Shown: one piece after another, positions 22,542 to 33,500 of the stretch | Numbering within the stretch: the first letter of the stretch is position 1 | Layout of the letters: each line of letters starts with the position of its first letter | Source: Vitis vinifera | Lineage: Eukaryota; Streptophyta; Magnoliopsida; Vitales; Vitaceae | Assembly (NCBI RefSeq): GCF_030704535.1 | Contig: NC_081815.1 | Coordinates: 5,218,501 to 5,282,500, forward strand | Direction of reading: 5' to 3' | Length of the DNA: 64,000 bases | Position numbers and translations under genes: made by a program | Notes under the pieces: model-generated | What the model was told of the DNA's origin: nothing | The model's input: the letters and a program-made list of their open reading frames with translations, nothing else | Databases searched by the model: none

Positions 22542-24569
22542 ATGGAAACCCCTAGTGAAAACAATGAGCTGGCGCTTGCAGAGGTCAATTCAGAAACACA
22601 GCCGAACAAGCGGAGGAAAAAGAAGTCTATAGTCTGGGAACATTTCACAATTGAAACTGTGGGTGCTGGATGTAGAAGAGCATGCTGCAAGCAATGTAAG
22701 CAGTCATTTGCATACAGTACAGGTTCAAAAGTAGCAGGTACCAGCCACCTCAAACGGCATATTGCCAAGGGAACCTGCACTTTAATCTTGCGAAACCAGG
22801 AGAAAAATCAATTAAGTCCATATAGTGCACCTTCAAAGATGGGTGGGGCTGGGAGTGCTTCTGAACCACCGAAGCGACGCTACAGAACCTCCAGCCTGGC
22901 CAGTGTTCCCTTTGATCAGGATCGTTGCCGTCATGAGATAGCTAGGATGATAATAATGCACGACTATCCGCTTCACATGGTTGAACATCCTGGCTTTGTA
23001 GCTTTTGTTCAGAATCTTCAGCCCCGGTTCGATATGGTTAGCTTCAACACTGTCCAAGGGGATTGTGTGGCCACTTACCTAAGGGAAAAGCAAAGCCTTT
23101 TGAAGTTTATTGAGGGAATCCCAGGAAGGATCTGCCTGACGCTAGACTTGTGGACTTCAAGGCAATCTGTAGGTTATGTGTTTTTGACGGGACACTTTAT
23201 TGATATGGACTGGAAGCTGCATAGACGGATTCTCAATGTTGTGATGGAGCCATTTACTGATTCAGAAACAGCCTTCAGTCATGCTGTAGCTGTTTGCCTT
23301 TCTGATTGGAGTTTGGAGAATAAGTTATTTTCTATCACTATAAATCAGCCCTTGAATGAAATTGGGATTGAGTATCTCAGAGCTCAACTCTCCATCAAGA
23401 ACCCACTTCTGCTCAACGGTCAATTTTTGGTTGGGAACTGCATTGCTCGTACTTTAAGCAGCATGGCACTAGATGTATTAGGAGCAGGGCGAGAAACTAT
23501 CAAGAAAATACGTGATAGTGTAAAGTATGTGAAGACATCAGAATCACACGAAGAAAAATTTCTTGAGCTCAAGCAACAACTTCAAGTTCCAAGCACAAAG
23601 AGCCTCTTTCTTGATGATCAAAATCAGTGGAACACAACATATGAAATGCTGGTAGCGGCATCTGAGTTAAAGGAAGTGTTTTCATGCTTGGATACTTCTG
23701 ATCCTGATTACAAGGAAGCCCCATCGATGGATGATTGGAAGCAGGTTGAGACCCTCTGCACATACTTGAAACTTTTCTTTGATGCAGCTAACTTGCTAAC
23801 CTCCACCACAACTATTCCAACCACAAACACATTCTACCACGAGACGTGGAAGATTCAGACTGAGCTGGCACGGGCAGCCACATGTGAGGATCCTTTCATC
23901 AGCAATCTTGCGAAACCAATGCAAGAAAAAGTTGATAAATACTGGAAAGACTGTGGCTTGGTTTTGGCAATTGCTGTAGCTATGGATCCTAGGTTTAAGA
24001 TGAAGCTTGTAGAGTTCAGTTTCCCCAAAATTTATGGTGATGAGGCTGCCCCAACATGCATCAGGGTTGTTGATGAGGGACTTCATGAGCTATTTCTTGA
24101 ATATGTGGCTCTCCCTCTGCCCCTAACACCGACTTATGTGGACGAAGGGAACGCTGGAAGCATGAAGGGGGAGGATCACTCACAAGGAGGCCTTCTCTCA
24201 AGCAATGGACTTTCAGATTTTGATGTGTACATCTTGGAGACAAGTAGCCAACAGATGAAGTCAGAGTTGGATCAGTACTTGGAAGAGTCAGTGTTGCCTC
24301 GGGTACACGAGTTTGATTTATTAGGGTGGTGGAAACTAAACAAGCTTAAATACCCGACTCTTTCAAAGATGGCTCGTGATATATTGTCAATTCCTGTATC
24401 TTCAGTTGCTGTGGAGTCGATATATGATACGGTGGGGAAAGAGATGGATGAGTATCGGAATTCGTTGCGACCAGAGACAGTGGAAGCCCTGATTTGTGCA
24501 AAAGATTGGCTTCAGTACGGATCGTCACCACCGGAAATTTCAAATGCTCTTGTGAAAATGGAATTTTAG
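22542..24569 (+). CDS. DAYSLEEPER-like domesticated hAT transposase
   Basis: A 675-residue intronless frame. It has a basic NLS-like KRRKKK (23-28), a BED zinc finger (C49, C52, H69, H73 in CKQC...HLKRH), a central hAT core with LTLDLWTS near residue 202, and a C-terminal hAT dimerisation region (SELDQYLEE, WWKLNKLKYPTLSKMARDIL, SLRPETVEALIC). The whole length follows the Arabidopsis DAYSLEEPER family (about 700 residues), which binds DNA and is required for normal development. There are no TIRs or 8-bp duplications around it and there is a separate leader intron, as expected of a host gene rather than a live transposon. Two residues in catalytic positions (D202 and E625) appear present. Nuclear DNA binding is inferred from the family. 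Confidence 0.93.
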   Translation: METPSENNELALAEVNSETQPNKRRKKKSIVWEHFTIETVGAGCRRACCKQCKQSFAYSTGSKVAGTSHLKRHIAKGTCTLILRNQEKNQLSPYSAPSKMGGAGSASEPPKRRYRTSSLASVPFDQDRCRHEIARMIIMHDYPLHMVEHPGFVAFVQNLQPRFDMVSFNTVQGDCVATYLREKQSLLKFIEGIPGRICLTLDLWTSRQSVGYVFLTGHFIDMDWKLHRRILNVVMEPFTDSETAFSHAVAVCLSDWSLENKLFSITINQPLNEIGIEYLRAQLSIKNPLLLNGQFLVGNCIARTLSSMALDVLGAGRETIKKIRDSVKYVKTSESHEEKFLELKQQLQVPSTKSLFLDDQNQWNTTYEMLVAASELKEVFSCLDTSDPDYKEAPSMDDWKQVETLCTYLKLFFDAANLLTSTTTIPTTNTFYHETWKIQTELARAATCEDPFISNLAKPMQEKVDKYWKDCGLVLAIAVAMDPRFKMKLVEFSFPKIYGDEAAPTCIRVVDEGLHELFLEYVALPLPLTPTYVDEGNAGSMKGEDHSQGGLLSSNGLSDFDVYILETSSQQMKSELDQYLEESVLPRVHEFDLLGWWKLNKLKYPTLSKMARDILSIPVSSVAVESIYDTVGKEMDEYRNSLRPETVEALICAKDWLQYGSSPPEISNALVKMEF

Positions 24570-25545
24570 AAGCCTTCCTCCCTCCCTCTCTCCCTCTTTC
24601 TCATGTTGCATGATGTCTATTATGGTAGGTAGGGTAGGTAATTTTCTTGTTATTTTCTCCTTCCTTTCTTTCTTTCTAGAATTAGAAGTTTCCATTCCTG
24701 GACAAACGCATCAACCTTCATTGTCTGTACCATTGTAAGGGATTTGTTGATTGGATGATGCCTGGACAAAGACTTGTGCTTCTGTATTAGTGGTTTAATC
24801 TTGAAAGGCCTTTCGACATTGGTTTGGATTTTGGATGCAACATGCCAACATGCCCTTTGGCCTTTGGCCTTTGGCTGCAGGGTTCAGCACGTGGGGTGGG
24901 AGCGGATGAACTGCTCAGTCATCACTACCCCAGGCTTTATTCAAACTATTTTTGGTTTTACCACTCCCTTCTTGTTATTATAACTTGCATCCACAATATT
25001 TATGTGTGGAGATTGAAATTATCGGACTACTCGAAGGTAATTAAGTTTAAAGCTAGTTTTTGATCGAAGCGATTCAAATTTTTAGTCCCTTCAACACGTA
25101 TTAAGAATCATATGACAAATTTGCCCCTAAGTCATGTTTCAAGACAAAGGATAAAACTCTTTTCTAAATACAATTTTATGCAAATTAGGATAATTAAATA
25201 AAAAAATTAAAGAATAAAGAAAAATTAGAAATAAACAAACTCCATGTATTCACAACTAAATTATATGTTTCTTATCCTTTTATGGTTTTATACTAAATCC
25301 AGATTATTAAAAAAAAGTGAAAATTAATAATAATTTGAAAAAAAAATAGAAATTAACAAACTTTATTTATTTACATAAAAGGATGTATGAGGGTCATTTT
25401 ATAATTTTATATTTTTTGAAGTACTATATTTTGAAAAATATACTCTTGTGTCTTTAATCTTTTGGATTTCCCTTTATAATTTTACCATTTTTTTGGATAA
25501 GTATTTAAAAAATAAAATGTTAATAATAAAAATAAAAATAAAGAA
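24570..25545. other. 3' region of DAYSLEEPER-like gene and AT-rich spacer
   Basis: A CT-rich stretch follows the stop codon directly. The transcript probably ends within 150-450 nt, but no single polyadenylation signal stands out. From 25.05 kb the DNA is AT-rich, with no gene until the exon at 25546. Confidence 0.4.
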
Positions 25546-25689
25546 ATGGCGCCTGTTGGCAAGCAAGTTCTCCACCGGCTATGTCAGAAACAGCAGTCGC
25601 GAATTGGAAATCAATCTCATCTGCCGCCGCTCGCAACATCATTCATATCTTCGGCGTCATCAACTACCACCACCGCCGCCGCCGGTGAA
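25546..25689 (+). CDS. Orphan first exon with mitochondrial-presequence look
   Basis: A 48-codon open stretch starts at ATG and stops exactly at a strong donor (GAA, then GTGAGTTT). The peptide is Arg/Lys/Gln-rich and free of acids at first (GKQVLHRLCQKQQSRIG), then Ser/Thr/Ala-rich, like a mitochondrial targeting peptide. Local GC content is well above its surroundings. Splicing straight to the first SNAP43 coding exon (30565) meets a stop at once. A phase-matched acceptor at 27331 would add only 16 codons before TAA. It may be a short or decayed gene, or a leader exon with a uORF for the SNAP43 gene 5 kb downstream. I do not recognise the protein. Confidence 0.35.
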
Positions 25690-28600
25690 GTGAGTTTTGC
25701 TGGATCTAATGATCTTCCTTCCCCATTTTCCTTCTCTTTCTCTGTCTTAGGGTTCCCTCTTTCTCTGAATTTCCTCTATTTTTGCTTTCCTAATTTTTTG
25801 CTAAAAATATTATATTTTAATGCCTGAATTCTTCCTTGATTTGATCTTGGCATCATCTGAACATTCTCATTTGATGTTTGAATTTAACTAGAGCCCATTG
25901 TGTTTAGGACACTCTCCTGTAGTCAATACTCAATAGCGAGACTGGTGATTGAATAAGCTCAATTCATGACATTAAAGTTGGATTACACCTCAAATCTGCC
26001 CTAATTTGAAGTTTAATCTCTTTTTCGCGTTCCATATTTCCTACTTCAAATCGATTTGGTTTTCTGTTTTTCAAATTCATTGGCTCGTCCAAATTATTAG
26101 AGGCAGGAATCCGTGAACCCGTTTTCCCAGTTCTCGTACCCACGAACCCTTAATGACTGGTGGAGGCAAGGATTTTCATGTACCATTTAAAGTCCACTTG
26201 AATTTATTGAATGAATTTTTGTATCATAATTTGTAAGTGATATGGTACATAGTTTGATGAAGCTAACGAATGGTTTCATGTTTGTTTATTTATTTATTTA
26301 TTTTTAATTTGTAAACAGAAAATATAGAAAACGAAACCTCCAAATCCAATGTGTTTGCCCGAAAGTTCCACCCTTACTGTCATTTGCTTCATCTATTTTG
26401 AGTCTGTATGGTCCTTGGAATGGAAATGTCTTCCCTGAGTCATGGTTTGTTTTAATTTCAGGGCATCAAAGGTGTTGGATGGTTTAGAATACTGTTTGGA
26501 CATTGCTCATTTTTGCAGTCCTATATTTTCTTGCTGCTCAGATTTAGTTTTGTTTCTTATTTATAATGTTAAAACGCCTACTGAAGATAGGACTTGTGCT
26601 TTTTTTTTTTTTGCATTTGTTTGCTTTGATTTACTCTATCAGTTGACTTTTTGAGTAATATAAAAATGGATCCCTTCTGAAAGTTTGTCGATTCACTTCT
26701 TCTGGCCCCCAAACTCCTGTATTCTCTGCTTATTCCTCGTGTCAAAAATCTTGAGCCATTTCTGGTGCAGATTGGTGCATTAAAATGGATACATTACAAA
26801 ACAAAAGGGATTTCCAGAACAATGAACAATAAGATTACCTGTGGAATGATTTGATATTCAGATTTTGAAGTTTTGCGCTTAATTTGTTTTTATGTTTGAT
26901 TAATTGGTTTTTCATATACTTGTTATCTAGTTTGATTTTCCTCTGAATTGAGCCTTGCTTTGTTAGAAGTACCTTTGGTTTATTCAATATAGTTTGTTGG
27001 ATTTAAAACATGCTTAAGCAATGCAGTACTGTTAATTTGTGATGCATGAATATTGAAAGAATGGAATTGGAATTGTTGAAATGCTACAATTTTTTGTCTG
27101 GTGGGTTGAAGAAAATGGAACATCCAGGCCTGGTGTCTATAGATAGATGGGCATATTACAACAATGGTTAGAGAGAAGGATTTTCCTTGATTTTTTTTCC
27201 CTCTGGTGGCTGTTGAGTTCTTAGCATGTTGTCTATTGATTTCTTTTTTTGGCTCTTCCTTCTTTTTTGATAAGTTTGTTGGCTCTTCCTGATTTGGGTT
27301 TTCTATTTACATGGACTGTTATGTTGATAGGACAGGTCTAATGATTCTCTAAGGAGATGGATCTCTTTGGAGCATCAGTAACTATAATTCATGGCATATT
27401 GGGTGCATAACATGCAGATATCTGTACAGAACAAAGCTGAGCTTAGCCTTTCTTTGTGCAGGAGCAAGGTAACATCCTGAAACAGAATTTATCAATATCG
27501 TGGCCCATTGTAGTGACGTTTTATTTTCTTGTCCTCCTACCCACTTTCCCATTTATGAACATATTTAAGAAGTGTTGTTTTTGGCTTCTTATGCTGGTGG
27601 AATTCTAGTCTTTTGAGGCTTTGTTTGGACATGGTTACTTGTTATTCTAACAAGGGAAATGAGCTGTCTTGATCCTTTCTCCCAGATTTCTTTTCTTGCA
27701 TCAATGAGCTTTTAGAGAGACTTGATTGACTTTAATTTTTTCTAATTATTTAAAAAATAATGATTTGGCTATGGTCAAATTGATGTTGTCTTGCTTGAAG
27801 GCAACATTCAGTTGACAGCAAAATACCTTGGTAATATCTAAATCTGGATTCCCTCCATATAATCCTCATTTTTGCCCTCCTTATTTTTTTGAGACTATCA
27901 GTCTTATACTTCCCAAAAAATTATTGCAAAACCCAAGGTTTCCTGTTTATCTTTCCCTATGGGCCTGTATCAGTGATCCTCTATTTTGCTGCATGATGGA
28001 TTTCTTTCCATTTATTTTCCTTCCTTTTGTTCTTACACTTCAATAGTTTCATGGCTTGTTAATCCTAAAATTACATGAGAATTTGTTTGAAGAGCATTAA
28101 TACTAGTCAATTTGTTCTTGCAACACTCCATACCTAGTATATTTTTTTGTAGGCAGTTTCCCATACATGCATCGTACTTTGCACTTGCTTCATTAATAGA
28201 CACACTTCTAAGTGATCCTTTAGTAGTTGATTTCTTACCTTAGGAAACAGAAAAAAAGCATAGTTCTAGTTTTAGTCTGAAATCTGAAGTCAATGATTAT
28301 ACTTTCTTTAAATATCTTGCAATATTATCATTTATGGACAAATCATAACTCATCATTCTGAAACTCCATGGAGTAAGGGCTATGCTAGTTCAGTAAGCAT
28401 TTGGACTATGCTAATTCAGTAGGCACTAAGAATAACTAAGAGTTTTCCGCTGTTATCAGAAGCCTGGGAACAAGTCAATCTCTTGGTGAAACTTCAACGG
28501 GAGTTAGTTGCTAAATCAGTAGCATGACATAAAAACATTCCTGCGAGAGTAAATTCTATTACAAAGAGAGGAACTTCTGTTTTAGCTGGTTAGCCATTTT

Positions 28601-29109
28601 TGCTGTATGTGATTGGAAGGTATTGTTGCAGTGAGGTTACCCTTAAGACAAATGAATAATGACTGCGCTTTGGGTTTAAGAGGCTGATAGTTTCTAAAGC
28701 CAACACTTGAATGTCGTGAGTTCAATGGATGCAAGTATTAGTTTAAACATTAGGCTGAAACATAGACGTGCAGGATTTGGATTACAGAAACATACGTGAT
28801 GTATAACCGGGAAATGCTCAGCCGAGACAGAAACAATTAGTTAAATTTACTAAAATGTGGTCTTTTCAAAAGATAACTACAGTGTAAAAATCATTTTGTG
28901 ATAGTTTAGATGTTGAGCAATTTTATGAAAAATCTTATTATTTTGGTTACTTTAAGGATGGAACATGAGTCAAATATTCCCACCAATTTCATTCTTCTAA
29001 CATTTTTCAAGTGTAACAGTACGTCCTTTAACCAGCTTTGCTTTGTCCATTTACTTTGCACTTAACTGTATACTACTCACTTTGCACAACCCAAAAAGGA
29101 AAAAGTTAG
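25690..29109. other. Probable intron or spacer, no gene recognised
   Basis: T-rich DNA of intron-like composition, without long ORFs. A possible small exon starts at 27331 after an acceptor-like TGTTGATAG, and a 7-nt micro-exon-like stretch lies near 27462-27470; neither is convincing. This is compatible with a long first intron running from the exon at 25546. Confidence 0.35.
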
Positions 29110-30282
29110 GGCCTGTTTGGTTGCTGTTTTTGAAAATTGTTCTGCAAAACAGTTTTTGAGAACAATTTTTAAGAACAGTTTTTGGTGTTTTTAAAAAAAA
29201 AATTGTGTTTGGGAACTGAATTTTGAAAAACAGTTTTTGTTCTCAAAAACAAAAAAACATGTTTGGTTGAGTTAATAAAAAAAAAATTTAGAACAATTAA
29301 AACAAAAAACACGTTTGAAAGATGTTTTTTTTTTCTTTTCTAATTAATAAAATATTTTCTTTAAGTAATTTTATATTATAAATTTATAAATAATTTTTAG
29401 ATATATAGTTCATTTAAATTAAAAAAATTATTTATTTTATTAATTTTAAAATAAAAATATTTTTTATATTTTTTTAAAATAAATCAAACATAATAAAATC
29501 ATTTTTATTAATATTTTTTTTATTTAATCTTTAACTTTATTAAAAATTATAACATATTCTATTAAGTTGAGATAAAATTGTTCTCGTGATTTGTTAATTT
29601 TTTTTTATCTCTACTAAATCTAAAATTCAAAATGCCACCCACTTCTCTCACTCGGGCATCAAGAAGCCCTTTTCTGAAGTTGCCCTCCAGCCGGGAGAAT
29701 CCCTAAAAAAGCCCTTCTCTCACTTTGCCACTCTTAATCCTCGCAGGTACTAATCTAATCATGTTATTGTTATTTTTTTTCAACCTCTGTTTGATTCCCA
29801 AGGAAATCCATGCCCCATTCAATTTCCAGGAAAATTCATCCTCGTTTGATTTCCGAGAAAATCCATGCAAAACCCCCAAGGAAAACCAAAAAAATTGCTT
29901 TTCTTTTGCTCCCTGTGTTTTCTGGATCTGTTTTAGGGGTCTCTTTGCTATTGTGCCATTGGATTTAAATTTCACGAACCCTGAATCAAAACTGAGAAAC
30001 GGGAAAAATCAAGAAGAGGCGACGCGACTGTGCTGGGAAAGAGATGAGAACGAGAAGAAAAAAAAAAACACGGAGAACAGATGGTTTTTTTGTTGTTTAA
30101 TTTTGTTCTGTAAACAGTAAAAAAACGAGGAAAACAACATTTTGTTGTTCTCTAAACAATGTCATTTTGAGAACACAGGGAACAACAAAAACAAAAACGA
30201 CTCTCTCAACCAAACGAGTTTTTGGTGTTTTTTGTTTTCAAGAACAGAAAACAGTTCTTGAAAACACTAAACAAACAGGCCC
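29110..30282 (+). mobile_element. Harbinger-like non-autonomous element, 1173 bp
   Basis: The ends GGGCCTGTTTGGTTGCTG and (inverted) GGGCCTGTTTGTTTAGTG form TIRs that continue as imperfect TTTTGAAAAxxxTTCT blocks. TTA is duplicated on both sides (29107-29109 and 30283-30285). Both features fit PIF/Harbinger. No transposase is encoded. The middle (about 29630-30110) is less AT-rich, contains a 131-codon ORF and a TCCTCGCAGGTAC splice-like sequence, and may be captured host DNA. It lies 5' of the first SNAP43 coding exon. Confidence 0.8.
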
Positions 30283-30583
30283 TTACATTGCATGTCTCTG
30301 GTTCTGTCAAGAGGAACTATTTGGTGTAACATTTTGGAAACTACATTTTTTATTTTTTAAAGATGACTTAACAGAACATCTGAATCAAATGGTTAAAACT
30401 CATCCAATAACTCGACTATGAGTAGTTATTTACTTTTATATTTAGTCTTTCTTTTTTGTTTGTTATTTTTGGTTTTGGCTGCATTTGGCTGTTCAAAATT
30501 GGAATTGCAACTTGAGGGATTGCAAAATCTTGCTTTTCTGTAATCAAATATTGGCTTTGTGCAGAATCTCTGGTAGTTGTGCA

Positions 30584-33500
30584 ATGGATATGTCTTCATT
30601 CAAGCTGGATATTGATGAGCTTATAAATGAGTTCACTGAGGTAATACTTAAGATGGGTTTTTTGTCAATTTCCTTTTCTTTCTACATTGTTTTTTTAACG
30701 CTTGTAGAGGTTGGCAACTCATAGAGTAAATCGATGACTTTGGATGATATGAAGAGGGTATGGCTGTCTAGAAAGTTCTCATACATCTATGAAGCTCGGC
30801 CTTCTTCCAACTTGGCCTTCTTTATGCAATCATTGTATTCACATTCAATTAGTAAGTCTTGCATTTTTAATCTGTATTGATTGTTACATGTTCTTGTGTA
30901 CTGCAGTATGATTTAGTTTGAAATTGCCTTATGGTGGTGTTACTTGTGATAGATGGTGAAATTTGATTAAAGAAGGCTAGAACTGAACAAGACTGATCAA
31001 TGCTATACAACATGGGTGTGCTAGAATTCAACGAGACTCATCAATGCATTGCTATGATCAACTCATTTTTATTGGCCAATAAAGCTTCTACTAACAGACA
31101 TGTATTTTTGACCAAATTACCTCTGATTGGAATGTAAAACACAAATTCTAACAACACCCTCTTGTGTTCTTGCCATTCTAAAGATTTCGATGAAAGATGC
31201 TATCCAGAATTCAGAATGACACATTTCTAGGAAGCATCATTCCACTTTTTGATGAGGACTTCCTTAAAGTGGCCTTAGAGCTAATATCTCTTTACTTATT
31301 TATTTTCTCAAGAATTAAGAGAAATCTTAAACATGATTCTTTTCTTTTAAATCCTTCAAGAGAGAAAAAAAGATTGACGACATGACATGCCTCTGTTCCC
31401 AATAATTAAAACTGCTTCTAATTGGAGGAACCTAGATAATCTTATGAGCAATTATTCATGTTAATGTTATTTCATTAGCTTATTTCTGTGCCTAATACAG
31501 TGCACAGTGTATTCTTCTCTCTCTTGACTTGGATATTGTATCTTGTATAGCAAGTGTTTTCAATACATGTTGTTATAGTCCTTTGAATCTGAAGTTTTGG
31601 TCTTGTGATGCCTGCTGTTGTTAAGTTTCTTATAAAGGAGTTTGTGTTTTAAGAGTTGCTTTGCTTGCTGCATTAGCCACAGACCATTTAGGATTTAGAT
31701 GTGTTGCATTATATAACCATAATTATCAAATTGAGGAAGTCAGTGAGTTTTATTCTGAAGAGAGTGAATGTTGACCTTTTTTTTTCTCTGTGACATTCAC
31801 TTACATATAATTTCTTAAGGAGTTGAAGTTTTTCATTTACATTTATCTCTAGATGTTTCATTAATGCAAGGCTAATTTTATATGTTCATATGCAGGTTAC
31901 ATGTCTGATACTGCTTCTTTATCACATAGATTGGGTGGGCTCTATTGCCTTTACTGCCTTTATGAGACTCAACCATGTAAACCACCTTTCAAAATTTATT
32001 TATCTCTTGGTACGATTGCAAACCTTTTTTTTGGAATTGATTTTAGGCGGCCTTAATCTGATTTATGATTCCATTGGATGTACACCATTGTATCTATTGC
32101 AATTCATAAACTAATGTGTTTTTTCCCCTCAGACGTACATGTGAGATTGACAATATAGACTGCCATTTTTAAACTCATTTCAGAAGTGTTTCTATAAACC
32201 CTTTATTTTGGGTTTACTGAAACTCAAATGATTTGTAAATGTGATGACACTACTCATATAGCTTTCTTTTGTGTTGTTACATGTTCTGCTAGTAAGTACA
32301 TAAACTTCAATAATTTATTCAAAACAAAGTTACTTCAACTAAGATTAACTAATTGGATTGGATACAACAATACTGTTCTTCCATTCTGTTCATTTTTTAT
32401 ATTAAATCACAAGTAATTACTTTTCATTTGGCTCTTAGCTATTGCTTAGTTTAAATGAGCTTTGGTTACTAGAACGACAGTTGCTAGAATACATCATGAA
32501 AACTATGGCCAATTGCTTTATGGTTTTCTTATTCATCTGACATTCAACAGGAGATCTCAAGAAACTGAAAGACCTTGCAGCAAATGCAAAAGAGAAGGGT
32601 GTTGAAGTGGCACCTGCTTTGATCAAAAGGATGCTAGACAGGAAAATATTCCTCTTTGGTTTTGTGGACATAAATGAAAGCTCTGTAAGAGAGAGGGTAA
32701 ATGACCTTGCAGATTTACAGAATGCCCGCATTCAAGTTGCCTATAATAAGTATGCTACTAACTTATAAATTATCTTATCTGTTTATTCTTTCTTAATACA
32801 TTATTCGATTTAATACGCAGTGTTTGCAGTTTCCTGTCACCTTACTCCTGGTTTTTTTTTTTTTTTTTTTTTTTCCTTTTTTTTCTACTGAACAGGTTAT
32901 TGGCAAATAGTCGGATTGAGCACTTCCTCCATATGGACATGGTAAGTTTTATAAACCCTTACAACAGAAAATGTTGGAAGTCTATGGCAATGGCACCTGC
33001 TGAACAGATTTTTAAATGCATACCAACTGCATGGAAGTTAATATTAATTAGTGAAACCCATGACAGGATCCTAATTTTAGCGAGTAATTTGGGGTTCAAG
33101 AAATTTCTTCACAGTAATTTGGAATTCAGGATCTCTAATTAATCAGGACAATTTATTAAAGAATTGAGGAAAATTTTAAGAATATTTTCTTAAAATAATT
33201 CATAATGGTTAGGTGCATACTATTTATATTTACTATTTAATTACTACTACTGAAATGACTCTCGAGTCTTATGTCTAAATTTATGGAGTACTCGTGTCTT
33301 TTTTCTTTTCTGACAATCTTTTTACAAATTACTGTAATTTTAACCATCCCTGCTGTATAGAATGTAATGCATCATTAAGGTATGAAATGAACCAAATTTT
33401 CTGTGTTCACAATAAAAATTGAGCCCAGAAACACCCCACCTATGCAGATGCCTTTATCACTCTTGGCACATTTTATTGGATACACATCTTACCCAACACA

